Origin: Oscarella lobularis | Taxonomy: Eukaryota; Porifera; Homoscleromorpha; Homosclerophorida; Oscarellidae | NCBI RefSeq assembly: GCF_947507565.1 | Contig: NC_089179.1 | Coordinates: 930,001 to 994,000, forward strand | Direction: 5' to 3' | DNA: 64,000 nt | In this document: piece by piece, positions 1 to 9,366 of the stretch | Layout of the letters: every line of letters starts with the position of its first letter | How positions within the stretch are numbered: position 1 is the first letter of the stretch | Notes under the pieces: model-generated | Database searches by the model: none | The model's input: the letters and a program-made list of their open reading frames with translations, nothing else | What the model was told of the DNA's origin: nothing | Translations under genes and position numbers: made by a program

Positions 1-1052
1 TGCAAGGCAACGATCCTCTGCTCTGCCTCGCCCAACTTTGTGGCAACGGCGACTTGCGTCTCCTGCAAAGCCCTGTAAGTGCAAAATTGACAAGAAACGA
101 TGATTGGATAAAACTCTTTCCGCGCCTTTCAGCAGCCGTGTGTTCAAGTTGAAGCTCTTTCACTTTTTCTTGCACCAGAGCCTTTCCGGGAATTCTTTCA
201 TCAAGTATGACAATCTACCTGTTTTGGTCGCATTACCGCCATATCTTCTTCTCGCCTGTCCTCCATCTCTCTAATCTTTTCTTTTAGACAACCAATAGTA
301 ACCTCTACACAAGGGCTACGATGGACGTGTGCAAGTGACGTTGTCATATGAGCTTGCCTTGATTCTTCACTTGGGCAAACTCGCTATTGTACTCAGCAAG
401 AGTCTCTTTCAGCTTCTTATTCTCAATCTCAAAAGCCTGCAGCAATCATCTCTCTCTCACAAACACAATAAACGATACTGGGTCAACCTGTAAAGAATCT
501 ATCCTCCTTTGTTGGGACGCCACCTGCTCCAATGCAGCAGTGGGATCTGCCATGAACATCAGAAAAACAAGCACAAGCACGCACAGTCCAGACTTCACCT
601 GGAGCATCAGCAACTTTTCTGTATATATTCAAAAATGCTGTCTCGGCCGCTTTACTTCGCCGTGACAACGAGTCAACCTACATCAGCTTGCCCCACTCAA
701 AAAACGACAGTACCACGCCCCCCAACGAACTTCTGCCTGAAAACTTTTCAGCAATGGTGCCACCTGCTTTCTCGAATCCTGTTTTAATCCGATTAATTCA
801 TTAATTTTTTTCTACTGTAGGTGCGCGCGCATTGAGGCACACCTCAGGCACTGTTTTCTTGAACTCTCGACTCAATTCGACGAGGCGTCGGCGCGACGTT
901 TCCGATTCGTCTTGACGCGTCGCTATTTCGCTTGCCGTCACGTCGAGGTCATTCTGACGAGAAACACGGCACTGAAAAGGTTTTCTCGTCTATTTGTTCC
1001 TCACCTGCAGACGAGGCAAGTCGAAAACTCTCCAGTAATCGAGCACGGACAT
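1..1052 (-). CDS. CUX1: CASP / CUX1-type Golgi coiled-coil protein, N-terminal part
   Basis: Nine coding exons on the minus strand carry the amino-terminal ~217 residues; the gene runs off the left edge. Exons: 1005-1052, 843-953, 731-778, 599-677, 488-546, 358-436, 237-304, 126-214 and 1-72. They join in one frame and match the CASP N-terminus closely, with RQDESE, SREFKKTVPE, KQVAPLLKSFQAE, SRRSKAAETAFLNIY and KLKETLAEYNSEFAQVKNQ. The whole part is predicted coiled coil. CASP is a Golgi membrane golgin; in animals the same N-terminal exons can also be spliced to the CUT/homeodomain exons of CUX1, and the window does not reach the exons that would decide. Start chosen at 1052 because exon 1 (16 codons) aligns with the short conserved start of CASP. 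Two introns have GC donors (357 and 125); the second is inferred only from protein continuity. Confidence 0.9.
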
Positions 1053-1090
1053 CCTTTTGTTGTGTATTCTAACGTACGCTAAAGGTAAAT
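1053..1090. promoter_or_regulatory. 38-bp divergent intergenic region CASP/RPAIN
   Basis: Only 38 bp separate the CASP start codon (1052, minus) from the RPAIN start codon (1091, plus). The 5' UTRs must therefore be minimal or overlap, and the core promoters must lie inside each other's transcripts. No TATA box is visible. Promoter function is inferred from gene arrangement. Confidence 0.5.
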
Positions 1091-2113
1091 ATGCTGCCAA
1101 ATCGATTGAACGCGTTCAAAGCGAAAGGTCTGCCCTTCAAGGAGGCAGTCAGACAGGTAGAAGCATATTTTTAATTCTTGCGTTGGAGCTCTAAACGCTA
1201 GAGATGCTTGGAACGCGTTCGAAGGAGTCGAGACAGGAGGATGAGTCAAAATCGTGATCTTACTAGCGACGATAATGTGATTCAATTGATCAGAGAAGAA
1301 GCGCTACAGCTGAAAGAAGAAATAATGGAAGAAGAGGTAGAGTAGAAAATTAAATAGCTCCTTCTGTATCAATACTAATTATAAGAATTTTTTTCAAGGG
1401 TATTGGACATTCATTTACTGATTGGCCTTGTGACGATATTGATAGACTGATATGTAGTGACGTAGCACTGCAGGCAGAAATACAGGAAGCAGGCACGCTC
1501 TCTAACGAACGATATGACTCTTATAAAGAGTGGCTTACTGTGTAGCTGTTCTTCTGTTGGAGGAGGAGCTGACTCGTAGTTCAGTAGAAGAAGAAGAGGC
1601 GGCGGCACGTTTAAATGTAGTAGAAAAAGATTTGGTGGTTTGTCCACTGTGCAGAACGTATGCCCTAATAAGGAACGAAGGATCTTGATTGCTTATGTAC
1701 TTTGCCTGCAACACGTAGGAACTATCTTTATCAAGTAGGATCAGTGATAAAATGCTCGTGCGGGGTTGCCATAGACACAGAGGTACAGAAGAAAAACGTT
1801 TAGCTAATACTATGTATTCTATTTCTATTCATTTTGTAGCAGGACTGTATTGGACTGTCGTACGTTAGGACTCAGCTTGAAGACCTCCACAGCGAACATA
1901 GGTAACTCCCGAGCACGGGTGTACACGCTGCTATCCTAATCTTCTTATGTCTTAGCTCTCAGTGTCTGCTTCAGCTAGAGTTTTCTTTGCAAACATTGCC
2001 AAATATGTCTAGAATTCATCTTTTGGTGAAGTGCAATGTGAGCACGGTCTCTTTTCTTCTCTACGCTAATCTTTCTCTTTTAGAATTGCAACTTTGTAGG
2101 AATTGTTGTCTAA
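1091..2113 (+). CDS. RPAIN: RPA-interacting protein (RPAIN/RIP)
   Basis: RPAIN carries replication protein A into the nucleus. Exon 1 (1091-1156) encodes FKEAVRQ and exon 2 (1202-1336) RCLERVRRSRDR, the basic family signature. Exon 3 starts at 1399 and is acidic. A zinc-finger-like segment follows: CPLC, then CSCG (about 1740-1790), and the last exon 2084-2113 supplies the final Cys before GIVV-stop, giving the CxxC...CxC...C pattern of the family. Exons at about 1840-1900 and 1957-2038 complete it. Two internal junctions are uncertain. A 38-bp intron near 1548-1585 is inferred from frame. The junction after 1680 has no GT or GC donor; continuity demands a GA-AG intron (1681-1738) or an assembly/editing explanation. 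Family identity is strong, exact splicing less so. Confidence 0.8.
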
Positions 2114-2226
2114 GCTGAATGGATTTGTGGGAATTTATTGTAGACCATAGCAGGGAGACCATAGATTACTCCATAGCTCCATAGATTATTTATAGTAGGC
2201 CTAGCGCACGTGGTCCTTTTGGAGAC

Positions 2227-4077
2227 ATGGCGTGCAGTCGCGTCTGTGGCGTAGTTTCCTCCGCCCTGTTGGACTACAACACGTCGAAGCTCGTGCACAT
2301 TCGTAATCAAAAGATCGGACTCATCTACAGACTCGTGCAACTGGGAGTCATCGTCTACATCATCGGGTAGACAGTAAGGCCCCGGCCCCGGTCCGGCAAA
2401 GACTATTCGTTCTCTTGATCCTGTGTCAACGCCAGATACGTCATCGTTATAAAAAAAGGCTACCAAGAGACGGACACCGTCCTAAGTTCGGTGACGGCGA
2501 AAATGAAAGGAATGGCGCTGGTGAAAGGAAATCATACGGATGCGATTTGGGACGTTGCCGACTACGTTGTGCCTCCTCAAGTAGGAAAAAAAATGACAGG
2601 TTTACCTTTCTGATACGTTATGCACACTGCGTCTCTAGCAAACGGACTCCGTCTTCGTCACTACAAATGCCATTATAACGGAAAATCAGACATACGGTGT
2701 TTGTCCTGAGGTGAACCTACTTGTAGTGGGGCTCTACTGTACAGTAGGTGACGGACTCGCTTTTCCAGGATTCATATGTTGCTGCCGGTTCCTGTGACTT
2801 TGACGCTGATTGCCCAGCTGACACTCCAGTTCGAAATGGAAACGGTAGAAGTTTCACGACGTTTGCAACTTTCTTTATCTCTTTTTCTTCAGGTTGGAGA
2901 AACGGCACGTGTGATAATTCGACTCACACGTGTTTTATCTATGCTTGGTGTCCCACGGAGACTGATGTGGGCCCGTCAACGTCTGTACTTTATAGCACAA
3001 TGCTATTCTTTCCTGTATCGACTTGTTTTTAGGCCTCTGCTTGGAGATGATCCAAAGAATTTTACTCTTTTTATCAAGAATAACGTTCAGTTTGAAAAAT
3101 TTCATTTTCACAAGTAGCCATATTAATTTGTCAAGTAGATTATGTAGACGGAAGTTTTTAGGAGCAACGTACTGGAAGCTACAAGCGGCGTAAACATATC
3201 GTTTCTTCGAAACTGCACATATAATGCCTCGGATCCTCAATTTCAATATTGTCCCATCTTTCGACTTGGAACCATTTTAGATGAAGCAAACGAAGACTAC
3301 GAACCGATAGCCCTTAAGGCATGCTACGTGACGCAAATAGAAATTCAAAAAAAATCGATAAATGTGTGCTAGGGTGGCATCATGGGCATTTTCATCACGT
3401 GGAATTGTAACTTGGACTACTCCACCTCTCACTGTGAACCTAAATACAAATTCAAAAGGTGCTCTTAGATTAGAGGACTTAGTGTTTAGGAACGAGTCTC
3501 GTTTCTGCGTAGGCTTGATAATGCAAAAGCTGCCATTGCACCGGGCTACAGTTTCCGGTATCATCTCTGATTTTCTGTTGTCAATCATAATTAGTTTGAT
3601 TCAGCTACCCAATCTATTATTTTGTGAACGGGGTAAAGTATCGACAGCTTGTCAAAGCGTATGGCATACGATTTCAGATACTTGTCAGTGGGACGGTAAG
3701 TAATCTCTAGGAGGAACAAACGCATGAAGCGAGGAGATGGGATTCTTTTAGGCTGGAAGATTTAGCGTCGTTCCACTATTTCTAAACATTGGCTCTGGAA
3801 TAGCTCTTTTGGGAATAGTGAGCGAGATTTCCTGCGGAAACGTTATCATACTATTATATCTGTTCATTGACAGAGTACGGTGTTGTGTGATCTGCTTGTT
3901 CTGTACGTCGTAAAGAGAAGGAAATACTACAAGGACAACAAGTACGAAACAATCGAAGACGAAGAAGCACTGGTGAGTGTCTCTTGTTGCTTAGCTTCGT
4001 AAGAAAAAGAGTTTGTTTGCGAGTAGTTTGGGCCCAAAGAAAAGAACTTGCAAGATTATAAGAAGGTTGAAGAATGA
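2227..4077 (+). CDS. P2X ATP-gated cation channel, copy A
   Basis: About 13 exons encode a P2X subunit of the trimeric ATP-gated channel. Visible signatures in order: cytosolic T-x-K (NTSK), TM1 ending YIIG at the first intron (2366), EKGYQ-like KKGYQ, ATP-binding K-x-K (AKMKG), ten ectodomain cysteines including CPE, DCPAD, TCFIYAWCP, NCT and NCN, the NFTLFIKN strand, GYSFR corresponding to the NFR ATP site, KAYGIRF with the third ATP-contacting lysine, TM2 (FLNIGSGIALLGI...) and the trafficking motif YxxxK (YKDNK). Last exon starts at 4027 after gagtag and ends TGA 4075-4077; this acceptor was preferred because it gives a tail comparable with copy B. All key residues are present, so it should be functional. 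The second copy follows 180 bp downstream in the same orientation with the same exon layout. Confidence 0.93.
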
Positions 4078-4255
4078 CGCAATTTTTGTGCAAGTAAGCG
4101 CTGGTCTCTGTGGCGCTAATCTCGTTATTATTTAGCCTTTGTAGTTCTCCCGCAGATACATTACGTATTGACAGTGCGTAATACGGGAAAGAATTTAGCC
4201 CACATTGTGCACTCGCGCTACACTTTCGCAGTTCGGCGGTGCAATCACAAATCGA

Positions 4256-6109
4256 ATGGCGTGTCGTCGTTGCTGCGAGTCCACGTCGGGCGCTCTCTTC
4301 GAATACGATACGTCCAAATTGATTCACATACGCAATCAGAAAATCGGCTTCATTTACCGACTCGTACAGCTCGTCGTCATCGTCTACATCATCGGGTTAG
4401 AACGAGAGCAAGAGCAAGAGAGAGCCTTCGAACGATAAGACCGACCTCGTGCCGGGGCAGATATGTCATCGTTCTAGAGAAAGGCTATCAGGAAACGGAC
4501 ACCGTGCTCAGTTCAGTGACAACGAAGATGAAAGGGGTCGCTCTCGTGCAAGAAGAAGGTCAAGAAACTCCGAACGTGTGGGACGTCGCCGACTACGTCG
4601 TGCCGCCCGAAGTAGGAGAGAAATTGGGTAGTATTTAATTGGAATCTAGCGGTGTCCGCGCGACGATAGCAAACCGACGCCGTTTTTGTCACGACGAATG
4701 CTCTCGTAACGAGGAATCAGACTCGCGGTGTCTGTCCTGAGGTAATCGCAAAGATCTGCCTACTATGGATGGGTGGTTGGGTGGTTGTATCTAATAGAAT
4801 CTTTAGGATTACAATGTGGCTGCTGGTCGTTGTACAGTTGATTCTGATTGTCCGGCAGATACTCCAGTTCCAAATGGGAATGGTTCGACTCTGGCTACTT
4901 GTATCTGCGCTTTCTCATCGTTGTTTTCTTCTAAGGTTGGAGAACTGGCACTTGTGATCTAACAACAGAGACTTGTCTTGTTTATGCTTGGTGCCCAGTG
5001 GAAAATGATAGTAACAGGTTGGAGCAATCTCGTGCAAAAGACGCGTAAGTTGTATTCGATTTTTTTTCTAGTGATACTGTTCCATCGCTTGGTAACTATC
5101 CATTGAATTTTACTCTCTTGATTAAGAACAACATCCAGTTTGAGAAATTCGGTTTCTATAAGTAGGTGATTGTCTGGTGAAACTTTTTAGTTTTGACGAT
5201 TCTTCCCTTCCGTGCGTACAGAAGCAACATTCTAAATGCCACCAATAGCACGTTCTTGCAAAACTGCACATATGACAGTCACGATCCGCTTCGACGATTT
5301 TGTCCAATATTTCGGCTCGATACGATGCTCGAAGAGGCAAAAGTGGACTACAATGATATCGCCCTAAAAGTAGGCTTGTAGAATCATAAACCATCATTGA
5401 AATGGCATGTTAGGGAGGAGTCATGGGCATTTTCATCAAGTGGGAATGCAATTTGGACTACTCTTCATCCAACTGTCGTCCGCAGTACGAGTTCAAAAGG
5501 TTATTTATACTAGTATACTTGCATGCTCAGTAATCAAAAAAGCCATTGCAGACTTGACAACGCAAATTCCTCTGTTGCACCAGGCTACAGTTTTCGGTTG
5601 GTTAATTAAACGGTAGCTGATCTTCGTAACGTGCCTTCCTCAGGCACGCAATAAACTATGTGGTTGATGGAGTAATGCATCGTCAGCTAACTAAAGCGTA
5701 CGGAATACGATTCCAAATACTTGTTAGTGGAGAGGTAGGCGATTGATTGTTTGCTTTGTGTGCCCACTACAGTGTGTTTACTAGGCAGGAAAATTTAGCG
5801 TTGTACCGCTCTTTCTCAACATCGGTTCAGGCATAGCTCTGTTGGGAATTGTAAGGGAGGAAGGGGACGTAAGGAGTGATTCACTTTCGTTTTCTATTTA
5901 TCTAGAGCACTGTGCTGTGCGATCTGCTTGTCTTGTATGTCGTAAAGCGAAGACAGTACTACAGGGACAACAAGTACCAGATGATTGAAGACGAAGAGTC
6001 TCTGGTACGCTAATCTTTTGCTTACACGTGCATTGCGTTGTCATCGTATCTTGCGCACGTGTAGCTTGGCTTTGTCGAAATCAAAGCTAGCAAGAAAGAT
6101 GAAGACTGA
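4256..6109 (+). CDS. P2X ATP-gated cation channel, copy B
   Basis: Tandem paralogue of the preceding gene with the same exon boundaries. It starts MACRRCCE, has DTSK (T-x-K), TM1 to YIIG, EKGYQETDTV, the ATP-site TKMKG, RNQTRGVCPE, the Cys-rich head (RCTVDSDCPAD, GTCDLTTETC, YAWCP), NFTLLIKNN, NCTYDSHDP, GYSFR, KAYGIRFQILVSG, TM2 with LNIGSGIALLGI, and YRDNK for the YxxxK motif. Last exon 6065-6109 encodes LGFVEIKASKKDED. The receptor opens a Na+/Ca2+ pore on ATP binding; copies A and B could form hetero- or homotrimers, which is not testable here. Differences concentrate in the head domain and in glycosylation sites, suggesting diverged rather than recent duplicates. No frameshift or missing core residue is seen. 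Confidence 0.93.
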
Positions 6110-6321
6110 CGTTGCAGTCTCTGATGACCCTTTTTTTGTACTCTTTCTCCTATGCAATAGTGCCCAGCAGCGGGAGCAGCTTCCGTACGAAAAATGAAAA
6201 AAGAAGAATTGCTATCACGTATGTAATAAGTAATCCTATCTTCCCCTTACACGTACATCTCATCAAGGCTACAACAAAAAAAACGTAGAAATGCACGTAA
6301 TGTACTATCACCGTTTTCTTT

Positions 6322-7390
6322 CTAATACAAAACAGCATCGTCGTCTTCGGCGAATCGTCGCAGCGCCATCTTGCTGTTTGGCGGCATCGTCGACATGGTC
6401 GCCAATCGTCGTCCGTGCGCGTTGTGCGCCGCCGACGCTCGATCGATGTCGCGGGAGCGCTCCTCGAACAGCATCAAATTCAACGACTCCTCATAGATTT
6501 TCGTCTCGGGAAATTCGATTTTCGTCTGCTTCTTCTCCGTCGCGTAAACAATTGATTCGCAACAAATCTCAGCGACTTTTTTCCCGTGCCCATAGAATGT
6601 CCAGCAGCAGATTTCGGACGTGCCGACAACGTCTTTGACGAACATGACGCGACTGGCAAACTTGACGCAGAGCCGATCGAATAGCTCAATGTTTTTTAAC
6701 AAATTTTCGTCGGAGTTGCTACGGCAAGAATTTACCACAACTATTCGCACATTCACACAGTATCAATACCTCGTATAGGAGTACTTGTTATTGCTTCGGT
6801 TGTACATGAGACGAACGACAGGCTACGTCACAAAGCGTGTAAGCCAATATTTATTTATTAAGTATTCACGATTTTTTCTACTTTGCGAGAATTTTCCAGT
6901 ATCTTCTGGAGTTGACCTGATGCTGTGAGCACGGGAACGTACGTCATCGGCGGACACGGATCGCGCAGCATCATCAATCTCGTTTGAATCTGCCTTTCAA
7001 GATCTTCAATGAGGTAATACTTTGCCTCGGCGAGCAATTCTTCCAAATCTTGTTGCGCCTCGGGCAGCGGCGTCGAACTGTCTCGAAAATAGTTCAAAAT
7101 CTTCGCGAAGTGCTTGCCGCACCGATCGATGAGAACCCATCCTTGAGAAAGGGGTAAGATTTTTTTGACGTCACTGTTAGCGCACGCCGCGGAGACTCGC
7201 CTTCGGAATCGAGCAGCACGTCCATTCGACCGCTGAACATGGCCTTGAGCATGCTGTCGTGCTTCGTGAGCGTTCCCGTCGTCGTGTAGAAGAGCGTGCC
7301 GCCGATGTTGAGACGGACGTACTCGCCGTGCGTCGACGAGTAGCGAACGAGTTGAGCCGACGAGACGGCTGGAGGCGGCAGGTCGGACAT
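6322..7390 (-). CDS. BACURD-type KCTD adaptor (KCTD10/KCTD13/TNFAIP1 family)
   Basis: Four exons (7201-7390, 6882-7141, 6770-6822, 6322-6718) total 900 nt and encode 299 aa. Residues about 24-130 are a BTB/T1 domain ([37 protein letters not shown]). The C-terminal half carries the strongly conserved block [15 protein letters not shown]...[26 protein letters not shown] and FPETKIYEE. Family members are substrate adaptors for cullin-3 E3 ligases, acting on RhoA among others. The first intron has a GC donor (AAG|gcgagt); it is required because exon 1 ends in DSE and exon 2 begins with GWVLID as in all relatives. The last ~35 residues are lineage-specific and rich in Ala, Arg and Asp. Invertebrates usually have one gene for the three vertebrate paralogues, so no single symbol is given. 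Confidence 0.92.
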
Positions 7391-7469
7391 TTCGTTCTCC
7401 GCTCCTCTCAGGTACGAGAGCGCGTCTGTGGCTATATTTAGAAGTTGTGCCCCTGGTTGATACTCCTAA

Positions 7470-7477
7470 TGACGTAA
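7470..7477. promoter_or_regulatory. CRE-like bZIP site upstream of the KCTD gene
   Basis: TGACGTAA, a CREB/ATF half-consensus, lies 80 bp upstream of the KCTD start codon and is followed within 10 bp by a CACGTG E-box (7485-7490). The same octamer occurs in the S6K promoter palindrome at 42155-42177. Binding is inferred from motif identity only. Confidence 0.3.
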
Positions 7478-7565
7478 CGTAATTCACGTGCTCGACGGGG
7501 CGCGCCCCAAACAACACATTTCTTTGCATTTCGTTAGTTGTGCGATGCGAATCTCTACAACGTGT

Positions 7566-9083
7566 CTAGGCTTTTTTGTTTCTTGCTCGCTGCATGGCTC
7601 TGTCTCTGTTGAGCTTTTGCTGAAGCGTTTTGTAGACTGTCCAGCAGTTGCCGCAGGCTAGTATGAGAAACAAAATTCCCGTGGTGAACAACTGTAGGGG
7701 CAGAAAAAGTTTAGCTAATTTCTTTATGAAAGCATCACTTGCCTCCCACTGTCCTTTGGGTTTTCCACTGTTCCACAGAGCCAAGAGTTGATAGGCGTTA
7801 TAGAATTGCCAAGACTAGATATCGCAATTATAAATGAAACTGCCGAGATACTGATCGTTTGATTACATAGCCAAATATGAGTAAAGGAAGAAGAAATGTT
7901 AGTTCAGCCCACGTTTTTACTCTTGGCCCATCTAAAAACCGAATTTCGTTTATATCCTCGTTTTTGAGCATGCATTTATACCTCTAGTGATGTCAAGTTC
8001 ATGAACTTTGCCTAGCGTTACCAGTCGATACAAGCTACCTCTTTGATAATAGTATTGGACGTACTGAACAAAATCTGCGCGGAAATTAGATATAAGGAGC
8101 GACAGAGAAAACGCACTCACTCAGATACAATGAATAGGCCATCAAGTTAGTTCTGAACGAATAGTAGTTGGAACCAGCATGCCTAGTAGACAATGTACTG
8201 TGACATCAATCCGCTGTGTATCTGAGTTACCACATCAACAGGCAGCATGAAACTACTATGGAGAGGTAGTGATGAAGCACCCACCATCTGCGAATTCTGT
8301 TGAGAAATTTTAATTAAGATATTCGCTGCTAGTGTGCGGTTTTGCATTTTTGCACCTCGACCCGTTTTGTCTGAGAATTGTTTCTCGTATAGTAAGCGTG
8401 CAGTAGTACCAGACCAAGAGAAACTGTAGTGCAGCATCAGTCAATCTGCAATGGGGAAAATCCCAATACATTCCTATATACAGCTGATATGTTTACCTAT
8501 TGTGAAACACAAAAAGATTGGCCAGCGACAGAACGCCGGCTACAACCGTAACAAGAAGCTTAAATTTTTCATATTGCTGTTTATAAGAAGACCTAAACAT
8601 AAAGTAGCTCTTTAAGCAAATCCTTTGCAAGGAAGAGGCTCGATAATTTTAATTGCTGTGTGTGGAAGGGGAGGAGGGATTACCTACCGATCTTTCTTTG
8701 TCAGTAGCGTCACGTCCAAGTTGCCGAGTGTCAACAGTAAGAACCAACTATAGAAAGGTGCCCTACATTGTTCTATCTGATATTTTTTTCATTTACTGGT
8801 TTGCTCTGGGTAGAGTGGCTTCGATTTCCTCGATCTTCCGCTTTCTATCGCTATACTGCTCGAGACTCGCATCGCTGTATTTTTTAGCTCTATCATTTGT
8901 CGTCGTTGTCTTCGATTGGCTTGCTTACCTTCGCAAGGACTCGAGAGTCGCCTTGTGCTGCTTCGCCCTTTTACGACATTCGTCCTGAAGATCTCTGACC
9001 TCTTCTAATTTTCCCTGGATGCGTCGATACGTCTCCTGGAGGCTCGCGAACTCCGTTTCGGCTTTCTGCCACGTTTCGGTCAT
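7566..9083 (-). CDS. TMEM120: TMEM120 (TACAN) membrane protein
   Basis: Multi-exon minus-strand gene from ATG 9083 to TAG 7566-7568. The N-terminus is a ~75-residue coiled coil ([22 protein letters not shown]), followed by [39 protein letters not shown], then the family hallmark [49 protein letters not shown] and a last TM ending in a basic tail (RARNKKA). TMEM120 is a six-TM protein of the inner nuclear envelope/ER, related in fold to ELOVL enzymes, reported both as a fat-metabolism factor and as a candidate mechanosensor (TACAN). The vertebrate A/B split postdates this lineage. One intron near 7725 has a GC donor (GAG|gcaagt). Exon 1 ends SLRR at about 8932. No defect seen. Confidence 0.92.
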
Positions 9084-9366
9084 CGTGCTATCTCGCTAGC
9101 GCGCGTTAGTCAAAAAACTGTACTGAAATTGCGCTGAAATTCTGCAAAAATGAACTCAAACGACTTCAAAGACTCGACGTTAGCAGCAGGAGGAATCCCC
9201 AAGAGAGCCGGCGAACCGAAAAGCCGATTAGAAACATATCTACGACGACGTGCAATTGAACAATTCGCATTGCTCATTCGGCGAGACCTAACACTCGTCC
9301 AAAGTGTTGACAATTGACGCAGAAAACCCCCGAATCAAATCGAGACGAAGGCAAACTCCTTGCGCC
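9084..9366. promoter_or_regulatory. Divergent intergenic region TMEM120/NOS
   Basis: 283 bp between the TMEM120 start (9083, minus) and the first in-frame ATG of NOS (9367, plus). The NOS reading frame stays open upstream to a GTG at 9304, but there is no upstream ATG. No TATA box or distinctive motif is seen. Confidence 0.35.

Noticed and set aside
9304-9366. Extending NOS upstream to 9304
   Set aside because: The codon is GTG, and the first ATG in the frame is at 9367; eukaryotic GTG starts are rare.
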